A DNA stretch of 64,000 nt from Sphingomicrobium sp. GTDB taxonomy: Bacteria; Pseudomonadota; Alphaproteobacteria; Sphingomonadales; Sphingomonadaceae. The notes below the pieces were generated by a model. That model saw nothing but the letters and a program-made list of their open reading frames with translations, was not told the DNA's origin and made no database searches. Shown piece by piece: positions 48,373 to 57,175 of this stretch. The position numbers and the translations under genes were made by a program. Location: positions 434,001 to 498,000 of the forward strand of contig DATCMI010000001.1 of the NCBI GenBank assembly GCA_036563485.1, read 5' to 3'. How positions within the stretch are numbered: the first letter of the stretch is position 1; every line of letters starts with the position of its first letter.

Positions 48373-49784
48373 GCGGCACACTCCCGCGCCACCAGTGCAT
48401 CGTCGAACGGGAGCACGCGATCGCCGATGATTTGGCCGGTTTCGTGCCCCTTGCCCGCAACGAGCACGATATCGCCGCTGCTTGCGATGCTGATCGCTTC
48501 GGCAATGGCTTCGCGGCGGCCGGCGACTTCGATGGCGCCCGGCGCGCCCGCCATGACCTCGGCCCGGATTCGCGCCGGGTCCTCGCTGCGCGGATTGTCG
48601 TCGGTGACGATCACGACGTCGGATTTCTCGACCGCTACCCGGCCCATCTCCGGTCTCTTGCCTTGGTCGCGGTCGCCGCCGGCGCCGAAGACGGTGATCA
48701 GCCGGCCTTCGACATGCGGCCGGAGCGCTGCGATCGCAGCCTCGAGCGCGTCGGCTGTATGAGCATAATCGATGTAGACCGGCACGCCGGCGCGGCTGAT
48801 CACCGCGCGCTCGAGCCGGCCGCGAACCGGCGCGACCCGCTGCATCGCCGCAAAGGTCTGGTCCCAGGTACCGCCCGTCGCGAGCACCAGCCCGGCAGCG
48901 GTTAGCACGTTAGCGGCCTGGTAGGCGCCGATCAGCGGCAGCGGGAGGCGGTGAGACTTGCCTCCATGCTCGAGCATCAGCGTCTGGCCAAGAGCGGTCG
49001 GCGCCTGCTCCATCAGGCGGATCAGGTCGCCTTTGCGGCCGACGGTCAGCACCTGGTGGCCACACTTGTTGGCGCGGGCGATCACCTCGTCAGACTTCGG
49101 ATCGTCGGTCCAGATCACCGCCGGCTTGCCGGGCGCGAGAAGCCTGTCGAACAGCGCCATCTTGGCCTCGAAATAGGCCTCCATCGTGCCGTGGTAATCG
49201 AGGTGGTCGCGGCTGAAGTTGGTGAAGGCGGCGGCGGCCAGCGGAACGCCCTCTGCGCGATGCTGGTCGAGGCCGTGGCTCGACGCCTCATAAGCGACAT
49301 GGCCGATCCCCATGCGCTTCAACCCGGCCATATTGTGGAGGAAGGTGACGATGTCGGGCGTGGTCAGCCCCGTCTTCACCTGGTCGTCCGAAGTCGTAAC
49401 GCCGAGCGTGCCGATGGACGCCGAGCGGTGCCCGCTCATGCGCCAGATCTGGCGCGTCATTTCGACTGTCGACGTCTTGCCGTTGGTGCCCGTCACCGCA
49501 ACGACCGTTTCCGGATATGGCGCATAGAATTTCGCGGCGAGTTCAGCGAACAGCCGCCGCGGTTCGGCATCGGCGAGGTGCGGGACCGCCGCGACCGGCG
49601 CATCTGGGCAGGCGACAACGGCGACCGCGCCGCGCTCGACCGCCTCGCCGATGAAATCTTCGCCGTTGAACAGCGCACCCTGGAACGCCCCGAAGACGCT
49701 GCCGCGCGCAACCTTGCGATGGTCCAGCGCAAAGCCGGTCACCTCAGAATCGCTATCGACGTCCACGAGGTCGGACAGGCGCAC
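48369..49784 (-). CDS. murE: UDP-MurNAc-L-Ala-D-Glu:meso-diaminopimelate ligase
   Basis: Adds meso-DAP, third Mur ligase. It is 471 aa: FALDHRKVARGSVFGA, P-loop VTGTNGKTSTVEMT near residue 100, NFSRDHLDYHG, and the DNPR motif (DDNPRSEDP) that selects meso-diaminopimelate, so this cell wall uses DAP-type peptidoglycan. The GTG start lies 7 bp after the ftsI stop. Confidence 0.97.
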   Translation of the reverse strand: MRLSDLVDVDSDSEVTGFALDHRKVARGSVFGAFQGALFNGEDFIGEAVERGAVAVVACPDAPVAAVPHLADAEPRRLFAELAAKFYAPYPETVVAVTGTNGKTSTVEMTRQIWRMSGHRSASIGTLGVTTSDDQVKTGLTTPDIVTFLHNMAGLKRMGIGHVAYEASSHGLDQHRAEGVPLAAAAFTNFSRDHLDYHGTMEAYFEAKMALFDRLLAPGKPAVIWTDDPKSDEVIARANKCGHQVLTVGRKGDLIRLMEQAPTALGQTLMLEHGGKSHRLPLPLIGAYQAANVLTAAGLVLATGGTWDQTFAAMQRVAPVRGRLERAVISRAGVPVYIDYAHTADALEAAIAALRPHVEGRLITVFGAGGDRDQGKRPEMGRVAVEKSDVVIVTDDNPRSEDPARIRAEVMAGAPGAIEVAGRREAIAEAISIASSGDIVLVAGKGHETGQIIGDRVLPFDDALVARECAA

Positions 49785-49791
49785 CGGGCGG

Positions 49792-51504
49792 CTATTCTTT
49801 CTTTTCGTGAATGTAGGGCAGGACCTCGGCCATGTTCGGCTCCCGCTTCATGTCGGGCACGACGCCGAGCATCGGGGCGATGCGGCTGACCGTCTTGCTG
49901 ACCACCGGCGCGACGTTCCAGCCCGCGGTCGTGAAGCCGTAGGTTTCCTTCGTCGCCTTGGGTTCGTCGAGCATGACGACGATCACATAGCGAGGGTCGT
50001 CCATCGGGAACACACCCGCAAAGCTCGTCATGTTGATGTTGTTCGAATAGCGCCCGCCGATCAGCTTCTGCGCGGTGCCGGTCTTGCCGCCAACGCGATA
50101 ACCCGGCGCGTCGGCCTTCTTGCCGGTGCCCTTCATCACCACCAGCCGAAGCAGGGCCCGCATGCGGTAGCTGGTGTCTTCGCTGAAGACGCGCCGGCCC
50201 TTGGGCAGCGGATGGTCGCGGTTGACCTTCAGGATCGTCGGGGGATGGTAGACGCCGCCGTTGAACAGGGTCGCATAGCCCATCGCCAGCTGCAGCGGTG
50301 CAACCGCAATGCCGTGGCCATAGCCGATGGTCATGGTTTCGAACGAGCCCCAACGCGAGCCGGGGTTCAGCGACCGGCCGCGCTCCTTGAGCTCGATTTC
50401 GACCCGATCAAGGAAGCCCATCTTCTTCAGCCACGCCTTCTGGCGCTGAATCCCGAGCTGGTCGGCGATCTGGGCGGTGCCGATGTTCGAGCTTTCCATC
50501 ATGATCTCGGACACCGAACACATCCGTCCGAACGGATGGGTGTCGTGGACCTGGTGGCCATAAGCGTTGAGCACGTTCGGGCAGCCATATTGCTGGCCCA
50601 TTGACGTGACGACACCCGAGTCCATCGCCATGGCGACGGTGAACGGCTTGAAGGTCGAGCCGAGCTCGAAGACGCCGAGCGCCGCGCGGTTGAAGTGCGA
50701 CTGCTGGTCGCCCTGCCCCGCGGCATTGGGGTTGAAGGTCGGAAGCGAGGTCATCGCCAGCACTTCGCCGGTGCGCACGTCCATGATGACGCCGGCGGCG
50801 CCGATCGCCGAAAAATGCTGCATCGCGGCGCTGAGCTCGGCTTCGAGCGCCTGCTGGACTCGGCTGGAGATCGACAGCACCAGCGGTTTGCCGCGCGTCT
50901 TCGGATCCGACAGATGCTCTTCGAAGGCGCGCTCGACGCCCGCCGCGCCGCGCCCGTCAACGTCGGTGAAGCCGATCACGTGGGCGGCAAGCGAAGTCTG
51001 CGGGTAGAGCCGATCGGGCTCACGCTCGATTGCGAGGCCCGGCTCGCCAAGGGCATTGACCGCTTCGACCAGGCCGGGCGCCGCGCGCCGGCGGAGGTAG
51101 AAGAATGGCTTACCCGAGCGCAGCATCGCGAAATATTGCTCCACCGAGCGCTCCGGCATGAGCTGCGCGAGCTTGCGGGCAAGGTCGAGCTTGTCGCCGA
51201 TGACCTTGGTCGGGTGGATCGCGATCGTCCACGCATCGATGGTGCTGGCGAGCGGTGCGCCGTCGCGGTCGAGGATGTCGCCGCGGGTCGGCACGAAGGA
51301 CCGCAAGTCTTCCTTGCGGCCGGCATGGTCGCCGAACACCGCGAGATAAAGGATGCGCAGCGCGATGAGCGCCACAAGCCCGGCATAGACCAGCATGCCG
51401 AACATCAGGCGCTGGTGCATGACGGCAAGCATCTGCCGCCGCTGCCCGACCAGACGGAGCCGCTCGGGCCGGGACGCGACGAGAGCGGGCGTCGGTGCGT
51501 TCAT
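49792..51504 (-). CDS. ftsI: Septal peptidoglycan transpeptidase FtsI (class B PBP)
   Basis: Cross-links septal peptidoglycan with FtsW. It is 570 aa: cytoplasmic tail, transmembrane helix around residues 33-55, PBP dimer domain with RGDILDRDGAPLAST, then the transpeptidase domain with nucleophile Ser283 in STFK (283-286), SSN at 338-340 and KTG at 474-476. Overlaps ftsL by 4 nt. Confidence 0.97.
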   Translation of the reverse strand: MNAPTPALVASRPERLRLVGQRRQMLAVMHQRLMFGMLVYAGLVALIALRILYLAVFGDHAGRKEDLRSFVPTRGDILDRDGAPLASTIDAWTIAIHPTKVIGDKLDLARKLAQLMPERSVEQYFAMLRSGKPFFYLRRRAAPGLVEAVNALGEPGLAIEREPDRLYPQTSLAAHVIGFTDVDGRGAAGVERAFEEHLSDPKTRGKPLVLSISSRVQQALEAELSAAMQHFSAIGAAGVIMDVRTGEVLAMTSLPTFNPNAAGQGDQQSHFNRAALGVFELGSTFKPFTVAMAMDSGVVTSMGQQYGCPNVLNAYGHQVHDTHPFGRMCSVSEIMMESSNIGTAQIADQLGIQRQKAWLKKMGFLDRVEIELKERGRSLNPGSRWGSFETMTIGYGHGIAVAPLQLAMGYATLFNGGVYHPPTILKVNRDHPLPKGRRVFSEDTSYRMRALLRLVVMKGTGKKADAPGYRVGGKTGTAQKLIGGRYSNNINMTSFAGVFPMDDPRYVIVVMLDEPKATKETYGFTTAGWNVAPVVSKTVSRIAPMLGVVPDMKREPNMAEVLPYIHEKKE

Positions 51505-52280
51505 CGGCCGGGTGAGCTGTCCTTAAGTTTGCCAGATTGCTTCGCCGGAAGCGGCGCCAGCGGGTCGACTTTCGCAAGCCGCGCCGGCTTTGTCACCGGC
51601 TTGGCAGCCGCCGTGGCGGGCTTATCCACCGATTTCTTCGCCGGCAGTTTTACCGCCGCGCTCTGGGCCTTCGTCGGCTGTTTGGTAAGCACCGGTTTGG
51701 CGGCCGCGAGGCCCGGCTTGGCGATGGACTTCGGGGATGCCGGCTTCGCCGCCGTAACCGGCTTGTCCATAGCCTTCGTGACGTTTGCCTGGGGCACTGT
51801 GGGAACCGTCCTCGCCGGGACCTCGCGCGTCTGGATCTTCATGCTTGCTACGTGAATCAGCTGCCCGGGCGCTGAAGCCTGACGCCTTCCAGCGTCGTCC
51901 TCCACAGGCTGACCGATCGGCGCTTTCTCCGGCTCAGGCGCAGGCGCCGAGGCCATGACGACTGGCGCCTGGAAATCGACCTGATGTTCCGGCTGCGTCA
52001 AGCGGGCGAGCTCGAAGCTGCTCTGCACGAACTGGGTCGCCGACGGGGCGGACAGAGCGAAAGCGCCGGCGTTCCAGCGCTCCAGCTGCGACAGCCGGCC
52101 CCGCGTGCCGATCTCGGTCTGCAGAACCCGCATGTCGCGCTGGGCGAGCACGATGCGCGTTTCGACCTCTTCAAGCGCGGCGCGTTCCGAAGCGACGCGG
52201 AGCGAGACCATGTAGCAGCCGAGCGCCGCGCCGGCGCAGCTGGCGACCATGAGAAGCGAGCCGAAGCTACGAACGCTCAT
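51501..52280 (-). CDS. ftsL: FtsL-like division protein with long Ala/Lys/Pro tail
   Basis: By position between rsmH and ftsI and by architecture this is FtsL: short N-terminus, one transmembrane helix (about residues 7-26, [18 protein letters not shown]), then a short heptad-type helix ([29 protein letters not shown] region) for FtsB-like pairing. Unlike the usual 90-120 aa FtsL it runs on to 259 aa, with a periplasmic tail rich in Ala, Lys, Pro and Val (repeats such as [24 protein letters not shown]). The tail's role is unknown. Sequence identity to FtsL is poor, so the assignment rests on context. Confidence 0.78.
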   Translation of the reverse strand: MSVRSFGSLLMVASCAGAALGCYMVSLRVASERAALEEVETRIVLAQRDMRVLQTEIGTRGRLSQLERWNAGAFALSAPSATQFVQSSFELARLTQPEHQVDFQAPVVMASAPAPEPEKAPIGQPVEDDAGRRQASAPGQLIHVASMKIQTREVPARTVPTVPQANVTKAMDKPVTAAKPASPKSIAKPGLAAAKPVLTKQPTKAQSAAVKLPAKKSVDKPATAAAKPVTKPARLAKVDPLAPLPAKQSGKLKDSSPGR

Positions 52281-53233
52281 TGCAGGTGTTCCTTGCGGGC
52301 GGGGGCGGAGGTGCGGATGGCGCTGCGCAGCCGGGCGGAGCGCGCGCGGGGGTTCGCGGCCAGCTCGCGCTCCGTCGGGGATACCGGCTTGGCGACCCGC
52401 TCGAACGTCGGTTCGGTCGGATCGGCAAGGACGGGACGGTGGCGCGAACCGGCCGGCGTTCCTCCGCTGCGTTCGCGGAAGAAGCGCTTCACGATCCGGT
52501 CTTCGAGGCTGTGAAAGGTGACGATCGCAAGGCGGCCGCCGGGCTTGAGCGCCCGTTCCGCCGCTTCGAGGCCTTCTTCGAGTTCCTCGAGCTCGGCGTT
52601 GAGATGGATGCGGATTGCCTGGAAGGTGCGGGTCGCGGGATCGCTCTTCTGCCCCGGGCGGAAGCCGGCGGCGCGGCGGACGATCGCGGCAAGCTCGGCG
52701 GTCCGCTCGAGCGGCCGGGCGGCAACGATTGCGCGAGCAATTGCCCGGGCGCGCGGCTCCTCCCCATAGTCGCGCAGGACCCGGGCAATCTCGGCCTCCT
52801 CGGCCGAATTCAGGAAATCGGCGGCGCTCAGCCCGGACTTGGACATGCGCATGTCGAGCGGGCCGTCGGCCTGGAACGAAAAGCCCCGGTCGGCGCGGTC
52901 GAGCTGCATCGAGCTGACTCCGATGTCGAGGGCGATGCCGTCAACCTGGCCGATGCCGCGCTCGTCGAGCGCCCGGTCCATCTGGCTGAAGCGCTCCTCG
53001 ACAAGGTCAAGGCGCGGGTCCGGGACGAGTGACCGTGCCGCTTCGATCGCGTCGGGATCGCGGTCGAAGCCGATCACTCGTCCCGCCCCCGCCTGGAGCA
53101 TGGCGCGCGTGTAGCCGCCCGCTCCGAATGTTCCGTCGACCAGGGTGTCGCCGTCGCCGATGGCGAGCGCGGCGATCACCGCATCGATCAGCACCGGCAC
53201 ATGTGGGGCTTTGACATTGCCGGTGGGGGTCAT
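52277..53233 (-). CDS. rsmH: 16S rRNA (cytosine1402-N4)-methyltransferase RsmH
   Basis: Methylates N4 of C1402 in the ribosomal P-site region of 16S rRNA. It is 318 aa. Motifs include [28 protein letters not shown] (SAM loop), [30 protein letters not shown], and [20 protein letters not shown] overlaps the mraZ stop by 4 nt. It is the second gene of the cluster. Confidence 0.97.
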   Translation of the reverse strand: MTPTGNVKAPHVPVLIDAVIAALAIGDGDTLVDGTFGAGGYTRAMLQAGAGRVIGFDRDPDAIEAARSLVPDPRLDLVEERFSQMDRALDERGIGQVDGIALDIGVSSMQLDRADRGFSFQADGPLDMRMSKSGLSAADFLNSAEEAEIARVLRDYGEEPRARAIARAIVAARPLERTAELAAIVRRAAGFRPGQKSDPATRTFQAIRIHLNAELEELEEGLEAAERALKPGGRLAIVTFHSLEDRIVKRFFRERSGGTPAGSRHRPVLADPTEPTFERVAKPVSPTERELAANPRARSARLRSAIRTSAPARKEHLQ

Positions 53234-53718
53234 GACGCGCCTCGCTCTTCGAGGCGGAAGCGCGCGATGTCCTTGAGGTCCTCGGGGATTCGCGGATCGT
53301 CGAGGAGAAGCTGCGGGTTCCAGATCTGGAAAGTCTCGCCAGTGCCCAGGAACATGGCGAGATCGCCGATCTGGCCCTTGCGGCGCATCATCGGCGGAAA
53401 CAGGATACGGCCTGAGCTGTCGTACGGCACTTCTTCGGTCGCCGCGAAAGCCATCAGGTTGCGCTGCTGATAATCGAGCTGCGCGTCGGGGTTGGTTTCT
53501 TCCTTTTCGAGCAGCCGTTCGAGCTTGGCGTGCTTCAGCGCGGCATAAGCGGGATCGTAGGCGCTGAGGCAGGGGAACGCCTCATGCTTGGCCAGCACGA
53601 TGGTCCGCGCATCGCCGCGGCGCTCGATCACGGAACGAAGGAATGCGGGAATGGAAACGCGGCCCTTCCCGTCGACCGCGTTCAGCGCGCTGCCCTGAAA
53701 CAGATGCTCTAGCGCCAC
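53230..53718 (-). CDS. mraZ: Transcriptional regulator MraZ
   Basis: DNA-binding repressor of the dcw cluster with two AbrB-like SpoVT domains. It is 162 aa. The first domain has [18 protein letters not shown], the second [17 protein letters not shown]. The GTG at 53718 is chosen because AAGGGG lies 8 nt upstream and the protein then starts [23 protein letters not shown] as in other MraZ. It should bind the TGGGA repeats at 53848-53892 and repress its own operon. Confidence 0.94.
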   Translation of the reverse strand: MALEHLFQGSALNAVDGKGRVSIPAFLRSVIERRGDARTIVLAKHEAFPCLSAYDPAYAALKHAKLERLLEKEETNPDAQLDYQQRNLMAFAATEEVPYDSSGRILFPPMMRRKGQIGDLAMFLGTGETFQIWNPQLLLDDPRIPEDLKDIARFRLEERGAS

Positions 53719-53847
53719 GTCCACTTCCCCTTCGCAGCGCGCGAGGCAGGGTTCGTGGAAACGCACCGTCGCGCCTCTCCACGTTCAGCTTCGAATCTAC
53801 GGGTCAGCCCCCCGCGCTACAGCGTCTGTAGGTAACTCATGCGAGAA

Positions 53848-53892
53848 TGGGAAACAATGGGAAATCGTGGGATTTCATGGGACCAGATGGAA
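53848..53892 (+). promoter_or_regulatory. MraZ operator: five TGGGA-type repeats at 10-bp spacing
   Basis: TGGGA starts at 53848, 53858, 53868 and 53878, with an imperfect TGGAA at 53888. The 10-bp spacing (5-bp box + 5-bp gap) equals the TGGGN-N5 repeats bound by E. coli MraZ. It lies about 130 bp upstream of the mraZ start in a 271-bp gap that contains no other gene. The number of repeats (four exact plus one) is more than the three of E. coli. Confidence 0.78.
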
Positions 53893-53964
53893 TTTCTCGG
53901 ATTTCCGCGGCTTTTAGTGCGTGCAAATGGGCCATGTTCGAGGATTGTTCTTCCGCTCCTCCAC

Positions 53965-53973
53965 TGTGGATAA
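53965..53973 (-). promoter_or_regulatory. DnaA-box match upstream of the dcw cluster
   Basis: TTATCCACA on the minus strand, a perfect 9-mer, 73 bp beyond the MraZ repeats in the same gap. It is single and not shown to bind DnaA. Confidence 0.4.
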
Positions 53974-53989
53974 GTCTGTTCAAATCGAA

Positions 53990-54721
53990 TCATCGCTCGA
54001 CCGCGGCCAGTTCGGCGATGAGCCCATCGAGATTGTGCTGCGTCGGCCCGTCGAGGTCCTCGACGTTGAGGAAATCGGCATCGGCGACGATGGTCGCCTT
54101 GCCTTTACCGACAGCGCATCGTGCAACCAGCCGATCGGTGCTGACCTGGCATTTGCCCGATAGCCTCCCCGGCGATCCCGTCAGCACCTCGACACCGCCT
54201 AGCTGCAGCGCTCTCGGGCCGCGCTCCGTCGGGGCGTCGAGGCGCAGTCCCCAGTGGCCGAGCAGGCCTGTGTCGACAAACATGGCCGGTGGCCGCAGCG
54301 CGTCGCCGAGCGGCCGTTCGCTCGGCCATTCAAGCATCGGGTCGGCGAGCAACAGCAAGCGACCGCCGGCGCGTACCCATTCATCGAGCGCGACGAGGTC
54401 TTCCGGCGCTTGGCCGAGCGGGTGGGCCATCAGCAATAGCTTGCCCTTGGCGAGCTCCGGAGCACTGGCAGTGCTGATCGGGACGATGCGGTAGCGTGCT
54501 TCAAGTGCTTTCAGCGCCGGCGACCCGCTCTCCTCGAGCGAAAAGCCTTCCCCGAACAGCAGCGGCAAGCTGGTCAACAGCAGCAGCTTTGGGCGTTCCT
54601 TAGCGGTCAGGCGTTGCGCACGCTCATCGGTGCCGCGATTGGCAAGCGCCGCGGCAACGGCGATCCCTCCCAGGACCAGGAGCAGCAGGATGACGAGCGC
54701 GCGAGCGCGCCCGCCCTTCAT
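53990..54721 (-). CDS. Membrane-anchored protein, DUF4350/GldG-like domain
   Basis: A 243-aa protein: N-terminal transmembrane helix (ALVILLLLVLGGIAVAAAL, about residues 8-26), then an alpha/beta domain with KLLLLTSLPLLFGEGF, YRIVPISTASAPELAKGK, DEWVRAGGRLLLLADPML and CAVGKGKATIVADADFL. This strand order resembles the GATase-like DUF4350 fold of GldG-type ABC-transporter accessory proteins. Function unknown. The ATG overlaps the stop of the small membrane protein gene by 4 nt, so both form a pair that ends upstream of the mraZ promoter. Confidence 0.7.
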   Translation of the reverse strand: MKGGRARALVILLLLVLGGIAVAAALANRGTDERAQRLTAKERPKLLLLTSLPLLFGEGFSLEESGSPALKALEARYRIVPISTASAPELAKGKLLLMAHPLGQAPEDLVALDEWVRAGGRLLLLADPMLEWPSERPLGDALRPPAMFVDTGLLGHWGLRLDAPTERGPRALQLGGVEVLTGSPGRLSGKCQVSTDRLVARCAVGKGKATIVADADFLNVEDLDGPTQHNLDGLIAELAAVER

Positions 54722-54954
54722 TTCCGCTCGGCTGCGCTGTTGTTCGCGGTCTCCTCCGAGCCGCCCGGCGCCACCCCGAGCTGCGCCAGCGGTTCGCTCG
54801 GTTCGTTGCTCGCGGCGTCCTGGACGTTCGTCGTCGGCGCATCCTGGCTCGACCGGGTGACCACGGAGCCGAGGAGGACGAGCAGGAAGGCGAACGCAAG
54901 GCCGGTCAGCCCGATGCGGATGCGCTGCGCGCTGGTTCCCGCTTGGTACGGCAT
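54718..54954 (-). CDS. Small membrane protein (78 aa), partner of the DUF4350-like gene
   Basis: A 78-aa protein with a basic N-terminus, one transmembrane helix (GLTGLAFAFLLVLLGSVV, about residues 15-32) and a polar Asn/Gln/Ser/Glu-rich periplasmic tail. No family recognised. Translational coupling (4-nt ATGA overlap) to the following gene suggests they act together. Confidence 0.62.
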   Translation of the reverse strand: MPYQAGTSAQRIRIGLTGLAFAFLLVLLGSVVTRSSQDAPTTNVQDAASNEPSEPLAQLGVAPGGSEETANNSAAERK

Positions 54955-55036
54955 GCCAGGCGCAGGCTATGTGCCGCTTCGGCAATATGCAAGCTGCCGC
55001 CTTGACGAGGACGAGCGTGCTCGCGAAGGGGCGCGC

Positions 55037-55423
55037 ATGACTCGCACCCCTCTGCTCATCGCACTTGTGGCAGCCGCTGCGTTAGCCGGCTGCAACAATG
55101 AAGATCACACCATTGTCGCCGGCGGCAGCCCGTCGGACGAAAACCAGGCCGCGGCGCCTAAGAAGGTCGAACTGCCGCCGGCGATCGTCGCCACCAAGAC
55201 CTACCGCTGCGCGGACAATAGCGTCGTGACGATCGACTATTTCCAGGACGGCAAGTCGGCGAACGTGCATGGCGAGAAGGGCACGCCTCCGACCCGCGTT
55301 GCCGCTGACGAAGCCGGCAAGCCGATGACCGCCGAGGGCGGCTATTCGGTTGAAGGATCGCCGACCGCATCCACGGTCAAGGTCTCCGTCCCGGGCCACT
55401 CCAACCAGAGCTGCAAGGCCTAG
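55037..55423 (+). CDS. MliC-like lipoprotein (C-type lysozyme inhibitor family)
   Basis: A 128-aa lipoprotein: signal peptide with lipobox LAGC (Cys19), an Ala/Pro linker, and a C-terminal domain with TYRCADNSVVTIDYFQDGKSANV and a final Cys in SNQSCKA. The YxC...V.V.Y...G..A.V pattern is that of MliC/PliC periplasmic inhibitors of C-type lysozyme. Function is inferred from this short domain. It is followed by an intrinsic terminator. Confidence 0.65.
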   Translation: MTRTPLLIALVAAAALAGCNNEDHTIVAGGSPSDENQAAAPKKVELPPAIVATKTYRCADNSVVTIDYFQDGKSANVHGEKGTPPTRVAADEAGKPMTAEGGYSVEGSPTASTVKVSVPGHSNQSCKA

Positions 55424-55435
55424 TTGCTTGACAGT

Positions 55436-55475
55436 CCCTCTGCGGCCCTCACACAGCGGCCGCAGAGGGTTTTTT
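55436..55475 (+). terminator. Intrinsic terminator whose 3' arm also holds the ribosome-binding site of the next gene
   Basis: Twelve-bp stem CCCTCTGCGGCC (55436-55447) / GGCCGCAGAGGG (55458-55469), 10-nt loop, then TTTTTT (55470-55475). The AGAGGG of the 3' arm is 8 nt before the ATG of the serine hydrolase at 55478. Confidence 0.85.
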
Positions 55476-55477
55476 CC

Positions 55478-57142
55478 ATGCTGATCAGCAGACGCGGCTT
55501 CGCCTCCGCAGCGCTCGGCGCCGCCGTCGCCGCCCAGCTCCCGGCACGCGCATTAGCCCAGGACGCCCGCTACGCCGCCGCACTTGCTGCGATCCGCGCC
55601 TATGCAGAAGCGAACCTGCGCCACTTCGGGCTTCCCGGACTGACGCTGGCGCTCAGTGCGCCGGACGGCTTCAACACCGTGATGAATCTCGGCTTCGCCA
55701 ATGCCGACGCGCGAACGCCGATCATTTCGGAAACGCTGTTCCAGATCGGCTCCATCAGCAAACTGATCGCCGCGGCCGTTGTCCATCAGCTTGCAGGCGA
55801 AGGACGGCTCAAGCTGACCGATCGCATTAGCGAGCTGCTTCCTGAGGTTCGGCTTCCCAACGGCAATTCGGTCCAGGTCCAGCACCTGCTGGACCATGTT
55901 GCTGGGCTGCCCGCCGACGCGCCGGTCTTCGCGGACGGAGGCCTTTGGACGGCCTACCAGCCTGGCGAACATTGGAATTATTCGAACACCGGATACGACA
56001 TTCTCGGGCTGCTGATCGAGCGCGTCTCAGGGGCGCCTCTGGCGAAGGTCGAGCGGGACCGGATCTTCGAACCGCTGGGCATGCGCCGAACGCGTGGGGC
56101 GATCGTCGCAAGCGACCGGACCCTTTATGCCCAAGGCTACGAAGTTGCCGATCATGAGGCGTTCGTGCCCGGTGCCCGCCTGGCACCTGCGCCATGGCTC
56201 GACGTGAGCTTCGCGGGGGGCAACGTCGCGTCGACCGGGGAGGACATGATCCTGCTGATGCGCTCCATCGCCGATGCGGCCCAGGGCCGCGGCGGGCTCG
56301 GCCTGCCCCCCGAAACGGCAAAGGCCTTTGCGAGCCACGCTGTTGCAAGCGACGGGCCAGATATGCGCTACGGCAACGGCTTGATGCATGTCGCCAACGC
56401 CGGGCGCTCCTATCTCCACCACACGGGCGGGATGCTCAGCTTCTCATCCGCGTTCCACATCGACAAGTCGAGCGGTGCCGCCGCCTTCGCAAGTACGTCG
56501 CTCGGCGGCTATGCCGAGTTCCGGCCGAAGCTGCTGAGCCGCTTCGCCGCCGATGCGCTTACCAGCGCCGCCGCGGGCGCGCCGCTGCCGCCGCCGCCTT
56601 CCCTCTTCGTGCCATCGGCCCATACGCCCGCCTACGTCGGCCGCTACAAAGGTCCGGCCGGCGAGTTCGAGGTGAGCCGCGGTACCCCGCTGACGATCGT
56701 CTCGAACGGCAAGTCGGCAACGCTGCACCCGATCGGCGGCGACCTCTTCCGGACCCTCCATCCCGACTTCCGCACCTTCACCCTGCTGTTCCAGCGCCGA
56801 ACCGGCACCGTTGTGGGCGCGGCGTGGGGCCCCGCCCTTTACCTGCGCGCCGGTGCGACCGTGCAGGTTCCGCAGTCGGATGCGCAGCTCGCCAAGCTGG
56901 CCGGCCGCTTCGGAAGCGACAATCCATGGTTCGGTCCCGTCCGGGTCGTGGAGCGCGGCGGGCGCCTATGGATCGGCACCGAACAGCCGATGACCCGCAT
57001 CGGCGATAATCTGTGGCGCGTCGGGCAGGACAGCTGGTCGCCGGAGCGCGCGTCCTTCCATGACTTCATCGATGGACGGCCGCAGACGCTGATCTTGTCC
57101 GGCCAGAAGTATCTTCGCCAGGACATCGAGGCCGCGGCCTAG
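55478..57142 (+). CDS. Tat-exported beta-lactamase-family serine hydrolase
   Basis: A 554-aa protein of the class C beta-lactamase/PBP4*/esterase family. It has a Tat signal, SRRGFASAALGAAVA (twin Arg at residues 5-6), so it is exported folded. The catalytic motifs are SISK (Ser92-Lys95), YSN (168-170) and HTGG (315-318, replacing KTG). The last ~170 residues form an additional beta domain of the DUF3471 type. Start at 55478, chosen because an upstream in-frame start would precede the signal. Substrate (peptide, ester or lactam) is unknown. Confidence 0.85.
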   Translation: MLISRRGFASAALGAAVAAQLPARALAQDARYAAALAAIRAYAEANLRHFGLPGLTLALSAPDGFNTVMNLGFANADARTPIISETLFQIGSISKLIAAAVVHQLAGEGRLKLTDRISELLPEVRLPNGNSVQVQHLLDHVAGLPADAPVFADGGLWTAYQPGEHWNYSNTGYDILGLLIERVSGAPLAKVERDRIFEPLGMRRTRGAIVASDRTLYAQGYEVADHEAFVPGARLAPAPWLDVSFAGGNVASTGEDMILLMRSIADAAQGRGGLGLPPETAKAFASHAVASDGPDMRYGNGLMHVANAGRSYLHHTGGMLSFSSAFHIDKSSGAAAFASTSLGGYAEFRPKLLSRFAADALTSAAAGAPLPPPPSLFVPSAHTPAYVGRYKGPAGEFEVSRGTPLTIVSNGKSATLHPIGGDLFRTLHPDFRTFTLLFQRRTGTVVGAAWGPALYLRAGATVQVPQSDAQLAKLAGRFGSDNPWFGPVRVVERGGRLWIGTEQPMTRIGDNLWRVGQDSWSPERASFHDFIDGRPQTLILSGQKYLRQDIEAAA

Positions 57143-57175
57143 CCCGCGCTCCGCTGCCCGGCTAAGGGGCCGCGC

